From DATBRV01 sp036560145 (GTDB lineage Bacteria > Myxococcota_A > UBA9160 > SMWR01), in NCBI GenBank assembly GCA_036560145.1, contig DATBRV010000141.1, positions 1 to 64,000 of the forward strand: 64,000 nucleotides of DNA, in the 5' to 3' direction. A program made the translations under genes and the position numbers. Position 1 is the first letter of the stretch; every line of letters begins with the position of its first letter. Shown here one piece after another: positions 14,981-23,922 of the stretch. Below the pieces are notes generated by a model. It made no database searches. It was not told the origin of the DNA and was given only the letters and a program-made list of their open reading frames with translations.

Positions 14981-16321
14981 TTGACGGCCCCCGCGGAGAG
15001 CCGGGTCCCGCTCGGGACGCTGCTGGTCTACGGCCTGCCGAGCCTGTTCGTCTCCTTCACGTTCATGCTGGTGCTCGTCTATCTGATGAAGTACGCGACG
15101 GACGTGCTACTGATCTCGCCGGTCGTGATGGGCGTCCTCTTCGGCCTCTCGCGCATCTCGGACGCGGTGCTGGATCCCATCGCCGGCTACCTCTCGGACC
15201 GCACCGATTCGCGTCTCGGCCGCCGGCGCTCCTGGCTGCTCGCCTCGGCGCTTCCGCTGGGCGCGACGTTCGTCATGCTGTGGAGCCCGCCTGCGGGTCT
15301 GGAGGGCGTCGCTCTCGCGGCGTGGATGGGGGCCGCGATCTTCGCCTACCACCTTGCGACCACGCTCTTCTCGATCCCGCACGAGGCCCTCGGCGCCGAG
15401 CTCACGACCAGCTACCACGACCGCACGCGCATCTTCGGAATCCGGCACATCGTCGGCACCCTGGGCAGCCTGCTCGCGCTCGGCGGCATGTGGCTGCTGA
15501 TGGAGACCGGGGATCCGCGGCGCACCGCGTTCCAGCTCACGCTCGCGATCGGCGTCGCCTTCGCGCTCTCGACGCTGCTCGCCGTGCTGCGCTTGCGCGA
15601 GCCGGCCGAGCATCAGGGCCGCGGCGGCCGCAACCCCTGGCGCGCCTTTGCCGACGTCTGGCGCAATCCCCACGCGCGGTTGCTGTTCCTGGTCTTCGGC
15701 ATCGAGACCTTCGGCACCGCGATCCTATCCGTGATGATCGCCTACGTGATGAAGTACGTGTTCGATCTCGCCCAGTACACCACCGCCTTCATGCTGCTCT
15801 ACTTCGTTCCGGCGATCGTGTTCGTGCCGGTCTGGATCCGGCTCTCGCGGCGCTTCGGCAAGCGCAACCTGTGGATCTTCTCGATGTCGATGTTGACGCT
15901 CGCGTTCGGCGGACTCGCCTTCGTGCGCGCGGGCGACGCCTGGCTCGTCTGCGCGCTCGGCGTGATCGCCGGCGTGGGCGGCGGCTGCGGCGCCGTGGTG
16001 GGCCCTTCCATCCAGGCCGACGTGATCGACTTCGACGAGCGCGCCACCGGCGAGCGCAAGGAAGGCACCTACTTCGCGGTCTGGGCCTTCGTGCGCAAGA
16101 GCGCGTTTGGCGTGGCCACCCTGCTGACCGGGCTGCTGCTCGGGCTGATCGGGTACGAGCCGAACGTCGAGCAGAGCGAAGCGACGAAGCTCGGGATGCG
16201 GACGCTCTTCGGGATCGTTCCGGGCCTCTGCTACCTGGCGGGGACGATCTTCTTCCTGCGCTTCAAGCTCGACGAAGCCGCCCATCTCGCGATCCGCCGC
16301 GAGCTCGACGCCCGCGCCTGA
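14981..16321 (+). CDS. MFS transporter of the GPH (glycoside-pentoside-hexuronide) type
   Basis: About 446 residues with 12 transmembrane helices. 'DAVLDPIAGYLSDRTDSRLG' plus 'RRRSWLL' after helix 2 is the hallmark loop of GPH:cation symporters. A second hallmark, 'ADVIDFDERATGERKEGTYF', lies before helix 11. Proteins of this type in such clusters may import small organic solutes. TTG 14981 is the best in-frame start between the P450 stop and the first helix; no ATG is available. It is probably in one transcript with 12556-13728 and the P450. Confidence 0.75.
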   Translation: MTAPAESRVPLGTLLVYGLPSLFVSFTFMLVLVYLMKYATDVLLISPVVMGVLFGLSRISDAVLDPIAGYLSDRTDSRLGRRRSWLLASALPLGATFVMLWSPPAGLEGVALAAWMGAAIFAYHLATTLFSIPHEALGAELTTSYHDRTRIFGIRHIVGTLGSLLALGGMWLLMETGDPRRTAFQLTLAIGVAFALSTLLAVLRLREPAEHQGRGGRNPWRAFADVWRNPHARLLFLVFGIETFGTAILSVMIAYVMKYVFDLAQYTTAFMLLYFVPAIVFVPVWIRLSRRFGKRNLWIFSMSMLTLAFGGLAFVRAGDAWLVCALGVIAGVGGGCGAVVGPSIQADVIDFDERATGERKEGTYFAVWAFVRKSAFGVATLLTGLLLGLIGYEPNVEQSEATKLGMRTLFGIVPGLCYLAGTIFFLRFKLDEAAHLAIRRELDARA

Positions 16322-16323
16322 GC

Positions 16324-17937
16324 ATGCGCGCGCTGGCGGGGACCCTGGCGCTGATCGGGCTGCTCGCGCTCGCGCTGGCCCTGCGCCTGCCGGGCCTGTC
16401 CGCCATCCCGCTCCACCAGGACGAGGGCTTGAACGCCTGGCTCACGCTGGCGCTGCATTGGTGGGGGCGGTTCGAATATCTGCCCAGCGACAACCACGGT
16501 CCGTTCCTCTACTACGCGGGCGCCCTCTGCTTCCGCGCGCTGGGACCGTCGGAGCTGTCGCTGCGCCTCGCGCCGGCGTTGGCGGGCGCGCTGCTCCCGC
16601 TCGCGCTGTTCCCGGCGCGGCGTTGCTTCGCGAGCGGCGGTCTCTGGGTGGCGGGGATCCTGCTCGCGGTCGCGCCCGGGCTCGTCTATTTCTCGCGCGC
16701 GGCGATTCACGAGATCTTTCTCGCGCTCTTCACCGCGCTCTGGGCCGCCTGCCTGGCGCGCTTCGCCCTGCGCCCTTCCCCGGGCTGGGCGGCCGCCTGC
16801 GGCGCGGCCGCGGCGGGCTGCTTCATCACCAAGGAAACGGCCCTGCTCACGACGGCGAGCCTCGCCGTGGGCGCGCTGCCGGCGGGGGCGGCGTGGCTCA
16901 CCGCGCAGCCGGACCGCGGGCGACGGGCGCTCGCGCTCCTGCGCGAGGCCGCGCGCTCCGCGCCCGCCGGGCTGCTGGTGTTCGCCGCGCTGATCGTCGT
17001 CTTCTACAGCTCCTTCTTCAGGCATGCCGCCGGCCTGCGCGGCTTCTTCGAGGCGTTCGGACCGTGGGTCGAGTACGCGACGACCGGCCGCAACCAGGCC
17101 AAGCCCTTCGGTTGGTTCTGGGAGCTGATGGCCTCCAGCGAGGGCGGCTACCGCTGGCTGGCGCTCCCGGCCGCGGCGCTCGCGTGCTGGCGCCACGATC
17201 CCCTGGGCCTCGCTCTCACGGGCTGGGCGCTCGCCTCCTTCCTGATCTACTCGGCAATCCCGTATAAGACACCCTGGTGTGTCCTCGAGATCGACCTGCC
17301 GGTCTTCCTGCTGGTCGGTTGGGCGGCGGGCGTCTGCCTCGCGGCGGCGCGGGATGCGGCGCGGCGTCCGGCGGCGCGGATCGCCGGGCTGCTCGCCTTC
17401 GCGGCGGCGCTGGCGCCGGCCCCCGGCCTGCTGGCCCGCAGCCTCGAGGACATCCGCTCTCGCTACGACGATCCGACGCGCCCCTACGTGTATCACCATA
17501 CCCAGCGGGAATTCTTCAGCATGCTCCAGGATCTCTTCGGCGTGGCGGACGCCGCGCCCGGCGCGGATGGACGCGGCCCGCGGGTCGTGAACAGCGAAGC
17601 CGCGGATCCCGTGCGCTGGTATCTGCTCTCGCGGGGCTGGGCGCTGGAGCGGATGCGCCAGCTCGAGAATCCGGCCCCGCCGCTCGCCTGGCTCGAGGAG
17701 GCGGAGGTCGTGATCAGCTCGCGGCGCCACCTCGCGGAGGTGCGAAAGCTGGTGGCTGCGACCGGCGATGGATGGCACGAGGCGAGCTATCCGACGCGGC
17801 CCGGCGTCGCGACCAGCGTCTTCTACCGCCAGGCGCTCTGGGACCGCTACCAGGCGGCGGGCGGGCGGACCGCCTCGCCCTGGCCGCGCCCGGCCGTGGA
17901 TCCGCCCGCGCCGCCGATGCCGCCCGAAGTCCGCTGA
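16324..17937 (+). CDS. Agl23-like flippase-associated membrane protein (TIGR03663 type)
   Basis: 537 residues, about 10-11 transmembrane helices with a soluble C-terminal third. 'AIPLHQDEGLNAWLTLAL' (residues 27-44) with D33/E34 and 'YLPSDNHGPFLYYAGALCF' are landmarks of the TIGR03663 family, a GT-C-like group associated with polyprenyl-sugar flipping. The start lies 3 nt after the transporter stop. The proline-rich C-terminal tail (after about residue 515) looks disordered. Confidence 0.7.
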   Translation: MRALAGTLALIGLLALALALRLPGLSAIPLHQDEGLNAWLTLALHWWGRFEYLPSDNHGPFLYYAGALCFRALGPSELSLRLAPALAGALLPLALFPARRCFASGGLWVAGILLAVAPGLVYFSRAAIHEIFLALFTALWAACLARFALRPSPGWAAACGAAAAGCFITKETALLTTASLAVGALPAGAAWLTAQPDRGRRALALLREAARSAPAGLLVFAALIVVFYSSFFRHAAGLRGFFEAFGPWVEYATTGRNQAKPFGWFWELMASSEGGYRWLALPAAALACWRHDPLGLALTGWALASFLIYSAIPYKTPWCVLEIDLPVFLLVGWAAGVCLAAARDAARRPAARIAGLLAFAAALAPAPGLLARSLEDIRSRYDDPTRPYVYHHTQREFFSMLQDLFGVADAAPGADGRGPRVVNSEAADPVRWYLLSRGWALERMRQLENPAPPLAWLEEAEVVISSRRHLAEVRKLVAATGDGWHEASYPTRPGVATSVFYRQALWDRYQAAGGRTASPWPRPAVDPPAPPMPPEVR

Positions 17938-17973
17938 AGCGCGGCCGGCGGGGATCGAGGAGAATCCGGCGGC

Positions 17974-19173
17974 ATGCCGCCGCTCCACCCCGCCTATCCG
18001 TGGTTCATCGCGACCGTTTCCTGCTGGTTCGCCGCCTTTGGCGCGCAGTCGGTCCTGTTCTCGTGGCTGGTGGCCGGTGAGCTGCACGCCGGCGCTTCCG
18101 AGGTGGGCGCCGCGCAGATGGCGGGCATGCTTCCCTCGGCGCTCTTCCTGCTCTTCGGCGGCGCCAAGGCGGACCGCAGCGATTGCCGGGCGCTGCTCAC
18201 GCGCGTCTACGCGTCCGCCGCCGGCCTGACCGCGGCGCTGTTCGCGCTGGTCTCGCTCGGCTGGCTCTCGTTCCCGCTGCTGATCGCGTTCGCGCTGGCG
18301 CTCGGCACCGTCACCGCCTTCGGCATGCCGGCGCGCGACGCGCTGCTCTCCGAGGTCGCTGGCGGCGACATGATGCGCGCGGTCACGGGCCTCACGCTCG
18401 CGCAGTGGGGCTCGCAGGCGGTCGGGAACCTGCTCGGGAGCTCCGCGCGCTGGCTCGAGACCGGCCCCGCGCTCTGCATTCCGGCGCTGGTGTTCGCGGC
18501 CGGGATCGCGCCTCTCCGGCGGCTGCCCTCGCGCGCCGCGCCCGCGACGGCCGCGCGTCCATCCGTGCGCCAGACGCTGAGCGAGATCGGCGAGGGGCTG
18601 CGCGAGGTGGCGCACTCGCCGGTGCTGCGCCCGGTGATGCTGCTGGTCGCATCGGTGGGGATCTTCTTCATGGGGCCGTTCATGGTCGTGCTGCCGCTGC
18701 TCGTGCGCGACCACTTCGGCGGCGACGTCGCGCAGCTCTCGCTGCTCGGCGCCGCCTTCCCGGGCGGCATCATCCTGGGCTCGCTGGTGCTGCTTGCGCG
18801 CGGCGGCCTGCGGCGCAAGGGCCGCGCGCAGCTCGTCTCGCTCTACACCGGGTCGGCGTCGCTGGCGGCGATCGCGCTCGGGCCGCCGCTGGCGGGCACG
18901 CTGGCGGCCATCTTCGTGTGGGGCGTGACGGCGTCCGTCTTCATGAACGCCGGCCGCGCGCTCTTCCAGCAGGCCGCGCCCTCCACGCACCGCGGCCGAG
19001 TGCTCTCCATCTACGCGCTCGGCTTCATGGGCAGCGCGCCGCTCGGCGCGCTCGTCTCCGGCCTGCTCGCGGACGCCGTGGGGCCGCTCGCCACCTGCGC
19101 GATCTGCGCGCTCGCGATGACGGCGCTGGCGACGGGCGCGTCGTTGCTCTCGGGCGTCTCGAAGCTCGAGTGA
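17974..19173 (+). CDS. MFS exporter (EntS/MFS_3-like)
   Basis: 399 residues with about 11-12 transmembrane helices. 'GGAKADRSDCRALLTRVY' is the loop after helix 2 of MFS_3 drug/siderophore exporters, and 'GTVTAFGMPARDALLSEVAG' the F-x-x-P-A-x-x-A-x-x motif typical of EntS-like proteins. The substrate is unknown. It follows the Agl23-like gene by 36 nt and ends 12 nt before the convergent aldo-keto reductase. Confidence 0.75.
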   Translation: MPPLHPAYPWFIATVSCWFAAFGAQSVLFSWLVAGELHAGASEVGAAQMAGMLPSALFLLFGGAKADRSDCRALLTRVYASAAGLTAALFALVSLGWLSFPLLIAFALALGTVTAFGMPARDALLSEVAGGDMMRAVTGLTLAQWGSQAVGNLLGSSARWLETGPALCIPALVFAAGIAPLRRLPSRAAPATAARPSVRQTLSEIGEGLREVAHSPVLRPVMLLVASVGIFFMGPFMVVLPLLVRDHFGGDVAQLSLLGAAFPGGIILGSLVLLARGGLRRKGRAQLVSLYTGSASLAAIALGPPLAGTLAAIFVWGVTASVFMNAGRALFQQAAPSTHRGRVLSIYALGFMGSAPLGALVSGLLADAVGPLATCAICALAMTALATGASLLSGVSKLE

Positions 19174-19185
19174 GCGGCGGCGCGA

Positions 19186-20406
19186 TCAGGCGATCGCGCG
19201 GTGCGCGCGCTGGGTGAGCTCGGGGATGGCGAGGCCGTGCGGACAGGCGTTCGCGCAGGCCTGGTGCGGGCAGGTGAGGCAGGCCGCCGCGCCGGCGCCG
19301 AGCGCGGCGTATTCGGAGCGCGCGAGCCGGAGATCGCCGTAGTCCTCGGCGTACATGCGCGTGCGCAGCACGTCCGAGATCGGCACGCCCGCCGGGCAGG
19401 CGCTCGCGCAATCGCCGCAGCCGTAGCGGCACTGGGTCGCGCCGTGGCGCGCCTGGTAGCGCTCGAGCAGTTTTTCGTCCGCGCGCGTCGGCGCTTCCCA
19501 GCCGCTCGCGCCCAGGTACTCGTCGACCTGCTCGCGTCCGTTCATGGTGACGATCAGCGCGTCGACGAGCCCGGTCGAGAAGACCCAGCGGAAGGCGGCC
19601 TGCGCGAAGCTGGCGCTGCCCATCTCGAAGGGGCGCATGTCGTTCAGCTTCGCGCCTCGCAGCGTCTTCATGGCGACGATACCGACCCCCTGCGCGCGTG
19701 CCTTGCGCAGCACGCGCGGGAGATCCGGCTGCACGGCCACCCAATCGAGGTTCCTGGTGAAGCGCTGGAAGAAGGCCGGATCCTGCCCGAAGTTGAAGCC
19801 GACCAGGACCACGTCGACCAGCGACTGATCCAGGGCGTAGTCGAGGCACTCGACCAGCCGCCCCCCGTGCCCGGACATCCCCGTGAAGCGGATCTTCCCG
19901 GCCTGCTTCGCGCGCGAGACGAACTCGGGCCACTCGGGGTTCCGGAGGCGCGCGACGTCGTTCACGGCGTGGTTGAAGTACACGTCGATGTGATCGGTGC
20001 GCAGGCGCTTCAGGCTCCCGTCGAGCGACTTCATCAGGACGCCGCGCGAGGTGTCGGGCTGGGTGCCCACCTTCGAGGCGAGGATCACGCGCTCCCGGCT
20101 GCCGGCCAGCGCGCGACCGAGCGTCTCTTCCGAGCGCCCGTGCTGATAGCCCTCGGCGGTGTCGAAGTAGGTGATGCCCCGCGCGAGCGCGTGCTGGACC
20201 AGCGGGACGTCGCCGTCGAGGCTGCTCGAGCCGAAGCCGAGGTCCGAGATGCGAAGGCCCGTGCGCCCGAGCGTGCGCTCGCGCCGCACGCGCGGCTCCT
20301 CGGCCGCCAGCGCCGCGCCGGCGGCGAGGGGCAGGAGTCCCACGCTGGCGCCCGCGAGCGCGCCGCGCCGGAGGAACTCGCGCCGATCGATGCCGCCATC
20401 ACCCAT
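19186..20406 (-). CDS. Tat-exported aldo/keto reductase with two iron-sulfur motifs
   Basis: 406 residues. RREFLRR at 8-14 followed by a hydrophobic stretch and A-x-A is a twin-arginine signal, so the protein folds with its cofactors before export. The AKR barrel shows 'GITYFDTAEGYQHGRSEE' (catalytic Tyr). The C-terminal part has two ferredoxin-like cysteine clusters, CRYGCGDCASAC (326-337) and CLTCPHQACANAC (376-388), enough for two [4Fe-4S] clusters. Fe-S aldo/keto reductases are known as cytosolic proteins, and the Tat form is less usual. It stands alone on this strand. Confidence 0.8.
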   Translation of the reverse strand: MGDGGIDRREFLRRGALAGASVGLLPLAAGAALAAEEPRVRRERTLGRTGLRISDLGFGSSSLDGDVPLVQHALARGITYFDTAEGYQHGRSEETLGRALAGSRERVILASKVGTQPDTSRGVLMKSLDGSLKRLRTDHIDVYFNHAVNDVARLRNPEWPEFVSRAKQAGKIRFTGMSGHGGRLVECLDYALDQSLVDVVLVGFNFGQDPAFFQRFTRNLDWVAVQPDLPRVLRKARAQGVGIVAMKTLRGAKLNDMRPFEMGSASFAQAAFRWVFSTGLVDALIVTMNGREQVDEYLGASGWEAPTRADEKLLERYQARHGATQCRYGCGDCASACPAGVPISDVLRTRMYAEDYGDLRLARSEYAALGAGAAACLTCPHQACANACPHGLAIPELTQRAHRAIA

Positions 20407-20561
20407 CGTAGCCGCGCCCCGGGTTTCGAGGCTAGCACGGCTCGCGTGGCTGGAGACCCCGCGCTATTCCCTCGCGTCGGGGGTTGCTTCGCCATGCAGG
20501 CCGTCCTCGTCCTCCTGTTCGTGTCGATCGCTGCCTCGGCGCCGGAGGCGGGCCCACCGAG

Positions 20562-20981
20562 ATGACGGGCTTCTTGATCCGCTGGGCGGTCTCGGCGCTG
20601 GCGCTGTGGGTGGCGCAGGCGCTGGTGCCGGGAATCCGGATCCAGGGTGCGGCGACGCTGTGGATCGCCGCGCTGCTGCTCGGCTTCGTGAACGCCGTCG
20701 TGCGCCCGCTGCTGATCGTCTTCACGCTGCCGATCACGATCCTGACGCTGGGGCTCTTCCTGCTCGTGATCAACGCCGCGATGCTGGGCCTGGTCGCCGC
20801 CATGCTGGATCGTTTCGCGATCAGCGGATTCTGGTCCGCGCTGGCGGGCGCGGTGGTGGTGAGCCTGGTCTCGTGGCTGGTCTCCTCGACGATCGGGAAT
20901 TCCGCCCGCGTCGAGATGTTCGTCGTCCGTCAACGCGCGGCGAGCACGAGTGCCGCGTCGGGACCGAGAACGCCCCTATAG
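20562..20981 (+). CDS. Phage-holin-like family IV membrane protein
   Basis: 139 residues with four transmembrane helices. 'VPGIRIQGAATLWIAALLLG' and 'VNAVVRPLLIVFTLPITILT' are landmarks of the phage_holin_4_2 (DUF422-like) family, whose bacterial members are chromosomal and of unknown role, not prophage remains. The last 52 bp overlap the end of the convergent alpha-glucosidase gene. Confidence 0.8.
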   Translation: MTGFLIRWAVSALALWVAQALVPGIRIQGAATLWIAALLLGFVNAVVRPLLIVFTLPITILTLGLFLLVINAAMLGLVAAMLDRFAISGFWSALAGAVVVSLVSWLVSSTIGNSARVEMFVVRQRAASTSAASGPRTPL

Positions 20982-22453
20982 GCCGCCCCTTCGCCGCGGC
21001 CGTCGCTCGCGACCTCCACGCGCCACGCTCCGGGCAGCTTCAGCGCGGCCGGCTCGCCGGTGTAGTTCACCAGCAGGATCCGACGATCGCCCGCCGCGGC
21101 GCGCTCCCACGCGAGCACGCCCGCGGGCGAAGCGTGCCAGGCGAAGGAGCCCTCGCGCAGCGCGGGCGAGGCGCGCCGCGCGGCGAGCAGCCGCCGATAC
21201 AGGTTCAGGACCGAGCCCGGCTCCTCGCGCTGCGCCGCGACGCTGCGGCGCTCGGCTTCGGGCGGCCACGGCAGCCACGGATCCGCGCTGCTCCAGCCAT
21301 GCGTCGCGCCGCGCTCCCAGGGGATCGGCGCGCGGCAGCCGTCGCGGCCGCCGGGGTCGAGCACCCGTCCGGCGGGAACCGCCGCATCCTCGAGGCCCAG
21401 CTCTTCGCCCGCGTACAGGAAGGGCGTCCCGCGCAGCCCGAGCAGCAGCACGGCGGCGGCGCGCGCGCGCGCCTCGCTCCCATAGCGCGTGCGGTGGCGC
21501 CGATTGTCGTGGTTCGAGAGCGCCCAGGTGGGCCAGGCGTCGCGGGGGTCGAACTCGGCGATCGCGCGCTCGATCTGCGCGCGCCAGACGGCGGCGTCCC
21601 AGGGTGCAAAGATCGGCGGGAAATTGAAGGCGAGGTGGAGCTCGTCGCCCTGCCCGTAGTAGCGCGCGACGATCTCGGTCCACGGCACCCCCACCTCTCC
21701 CACCATCACCCGCTCGCCGGGGTAGGCGCCCAGCAGGCGCCGGATGTCGCGCAGCAGGCCGTGCGTCGATTCGACGTCGTTGAGCGCGCAGGCCGGGATG
21801 ATCGCGCGCTCGGCCGGCACGTCCGGCAGCGCCGGATCCTTTCCGATGCAGTGGATCACGTCCATCCGGAAGCCGTCGACGCCGCGGTCCAGCCAGAAAC
21901 GGAGGGTGTCGTGCATGGCCGCCACCACCTCCGGATTCGCCCAGTTGAGGTCGGGTTGCTCGGGTAGGAAGAGGCGGAGGTACCACTGCCCGGTGGCTTC
22001 GTCCCAGGTCCAGGCGGGGCCCTTCGGAAAGGCGGCCTGCCAGTTGTTCGGCGGCCGGCCCCCGCTGCCGTCGCGCCAGACGTACCAGTCGCGCTTGCGC
22101 GACTTCCGCGAAGCGCGCGCCTCGCGAAACCACGGATGCTGGTCGCTGGTGTGATTGGGAACCCAGTCGATGATCACGCGCAGCCCGCGCGCGTGGGCTT
22201 CGGCCAGCAGGCGGTCGAAGTCTGCGAGCGATCCGAACAGCGGGTCGACGTCGCGGTAGTCGGATACGTCGTAGCCGTAATCCTTCATGGGGGAGCGGAA
22301 GAAGGGCGAGATCCAGACCGCGTCGACGCCGAGCCAGACCAGATGATCGAGCCGCCTGCGGATGCCCTCGAGATCTCCCACGCCGTCGCCGTTCGTGTCG
22401 AGGAAGCTGCGCGGATAGATCTGGTAGAAGACGGCGGTCTGCCACCACGGCAT
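20930..22453 (-). CDS. Alpha-glucosidase (GH13, oligo-1,6-glucosidase/trehalose-hydrolase type)
   Basis: 507 residues, cytosolic. GH13 barrel with 'QIYPRSFLDTNGDGVGDLEG' (11-30), 'IDWVPNHTS' (region II), nucleophile D198 in GFRMDVI, acid/base E253 in VGEV and transition-state D316 in SNHDN. The Q-I-Y-P-R-S-F and G-D-G-x-G-D-L motifs are those of alpha-1,4/1,6-glucosidases of the oligosaccharide-hydrolase subfamily. ATG 22453 starts at MPWW. It is a lone gene, and is divergent from the secreted-protein operon at 22535. Confidence 0.85.
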   Translation of the reverse strand: MPWWQTAVFYQIYPRSFLDTNGDGVGDLEGIRRRLDHLVWLGVDAVWISPFFRSPMKDYGYDVSDYRDVDPLFGSLADFDRLLAEAHARGLRVIIDWVPNHTSDQHPWFREARASRKSRKRDWYVWRDGSGGRPPNNWQAAFPKGPAWTWDEATGQWYLRLFLPEQPDLNWANPEVVAAMHDTLRFWLDRGVDGFRMDVIHCIGKDPALPDVPAERAIIPACALNDVESTHGLLRDIRRLLGAYPGERVMVGEVGVPWTEIVARYYGQGDELHLAFNFPPIFAPWDAAVWRAQIERAIAEFDPRDAWPTWALSNHDNRRHRTRYGSEARARAAAVLLLGLRGTPFLYAGEELGLEDAAVPAGRVLDPGGRDGCRAPIPWERGATHGWSSADPWLPWPPEAERRSVAAQREEPGSVLNLYRRLLAARRASPALREGSFAWHASPAGVLAWERAAAGDRRILLVNYTGEPAALKLPGAWRVEVASDGRGEGAAYRGVLGPDAALVLAAR

Positions 22454-22534
22454 GCGGGAACCCTCTCCGAGAGCGCCACGTATAGCGCGCGCCGCTTGAA
22501 TTGCGCCGGGCCCCGCGGAATCATCGGCGGCGAC

Positions 22535-22891
22535 ATGCGCGCAAACCCCGGCCCGAGCCGGATCCTGCTGGCGAGCCTCCTGTGCGCGGCCTTTCTGGCC
22601 GCCTCGCTCGCCCCCTGTCCGCCCCGCGCGAGCGCCGAGCACGCCGCCGCGGCGGAGCACCCCCCCGGCTGCGAAATGCACGAGCCCTCGCTCTCCGTGA
22701 CGGCGGCCTGCCCGTGCGGATGCGGAGAGCGCGCGCCGGTGGCCGGAAGCTCGGCTCGTCTCGGGGTCGTCCTGCCTTCCTCTCCGGCGAGCTTCGATGC
22801 GGCCTTCGCGGCGGAGCAGGTGCCGCCGGCGGACCCGATTCTCGAAGGCTCCTTCACCCCGCGCATCGATCACGTTCCGCTTCCGGCGTAG
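22535..22891 (+). CDS. Small secreted His/Cys-containing protein, first gene of an operon
   Basis: 118 residues. A signal peptide spans about 1-34 (ending P-R-A-S-A-E-H). The mature part has 'EHPPGCEMHEPSLSV' and 'AACPCGCGERAP': four cysteines and several histidines in 25 residues, which could bind a metal or be a redox site. The rest is low-complexity. I do not recognise the family. It is followed after 49 nt by the CSVC beta-barrel gene and then a thioredoxin-like gene, which suggests metal or thiol handling in the periplasm (inference). Confidence 0.55.
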   Translation: MRANPGPSRILLASLLCAAFLAASLAPCPPRASAEHAAAAEHPPGCEMHEPSLSVTAACPCGCGERAPVAGSSARLGVVLPSSPASFDAAFAAEQVPPADPILEGSFTPRIDHVPLPA

Positions 22892-22940
22892 CAACGCGCT
22901 TCGAAACCGAATCCCGCGTTCGAAACCGGAGGATTCCCTC

Positions 22941-23921
22941 GTGCGTAGCTACACGTCCGTGTTGGCGACGGCAGGAGCCGTCGCCTCTGCTGCCATTGCG
23001 TTTTCCGATCCCGCGCGGGCCTGCTCGGTCTGCCAGGCGGGAGATCCGCTCTTCTCCGCCGGCGGCGCCGCCGCCCAGGAGCAGGGCACCTTCTTCGGGT
23101 ACCTGGAGGGCCAGGGCTGGCGCAAGACCAGCGGCCTGCTCCCCCACCACGCCGGCGAAGAAGCCGAGCCGGGCCGCGAGGTGAACGAGAGCTCGGCGCT
23201 CTCCCTCTTCCTGGGCTGGACGCCGCTCGACCGCCTGACCGTCACCCTGGTGACGCCATGGCGTTTCAACGAGATCACCGAGGAGCCGGAGGGCGAGATC
23301 CCGGAGACCTCGCGGCTGAACGGCTTCAGCGATCTCTCGCTGCACGTGGGAGCCGTGCTCTGGCGCAATCGCGACGTGCTGCCCTCCAGCTGGATCGAGC
23401 TGCGGGGCTTCGGCAAGGCGCCGACCGGGAAATCGCACCAGAGCGTCGACGGCGTTCAGGACCCGCATCTCCAGCTCGGGACCGGATCCTGGGATTTTGG
23501 CTTCGGGCTGGCGGCCGCCCACCGCCTCGCGTGGGGATCGCTCTATGCGAGCGCGATGTATCGTGAGAACCTGGAGGGGTCGCTCGACTATCGCTATGGG
23601 GACGTCGTGCTCACCAACCTGGTGTTCGAGATGCCGCTCTCGCACTTCCTGGCGGACCCGGTGATGGGCGCCCTGACGCCCGGCGTCGAGCTGAACTTCC
23701 GCTACGCGGAGAAGGATCGCTATCAGGGCTCCGACTACGAGAGCAGCGGTGGCTCCGTGCTCTACCTCACCCCGACGCTGCGGGTCCGGCTACCCTGGTT
23801 CTCCGGGCAGCGCCCGCCCTTCCTGAGGCTCGCCGTGCAGGTTCCGGTCACCCAGAGCTGGCTCTACGGCCAGCAACACGAGGGGTCCGTCTGGTCGGCG
23901 GGCCTCGGGATGGCCTACTGA
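22941..23921 (+). CDS. Outer-membrane beta-barrel 'transporter'-like protein with N-terminal CSVC motif
   Basis: 326 residues. The signal peptide ends around residue 26, so the mature protein begins with 'ACSVCQAGDP' (C28, C31). The remainder alternates hydrophobic/aromatic residues in the manner of an outer-membrane barrel and ends in an aromatic residue (Y). Proteins with a C-S-V-C-x-x-G-D-P start followed by a barrel are commonly annotated as 'transporter'; the role is unknown. GTG 22941 is preceded by GGAGGA. The stop is followed 1 nt later by the TlpA-like gene. Confidence 0.65.
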   Translation: MRSYTSVLATAGAVASAAIAFSDPARACSVCQAGDPLFSAGGAAAQEQGTFFGYLEGQGWRKTSGLLPHHAGEEAEPGREVNESSALSLFLGWTPLDRLTVTLVTPWRFNEITEEPEGEIPETSRLNGFSDLSLHVGAVLWRNRDVLPSSWIELRGFGKAPTGKSHQSVDGVQDPHLQLGTGSWDFGFGLAAAHRLAWGSLYASAMYRENLEGSLDYRYGDVVLTNLVFEMPLSHFLADPVMGALTPGVELNFRYAEKDRYQGSDYESSGGSVLYLTPTLRVRLPWFSGQRPPFLRLAVQVPVTQSWLYGQQHEGSVWSAGLGMAY

Positions 23922-23922
23922 A

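Noticed and set aside
16231..18990. 919-codon minus-strand open frame
   Set aside because: Antisense to three well-supported plus-strand membrane-protein genes, and of the same Arg/Glu-rich shadow composition.
20562..20981. Phage-holin annotation as a sign of a prophage
   Set aside because: No other phage gene is near, and chromosomal members of this membrane family are common.
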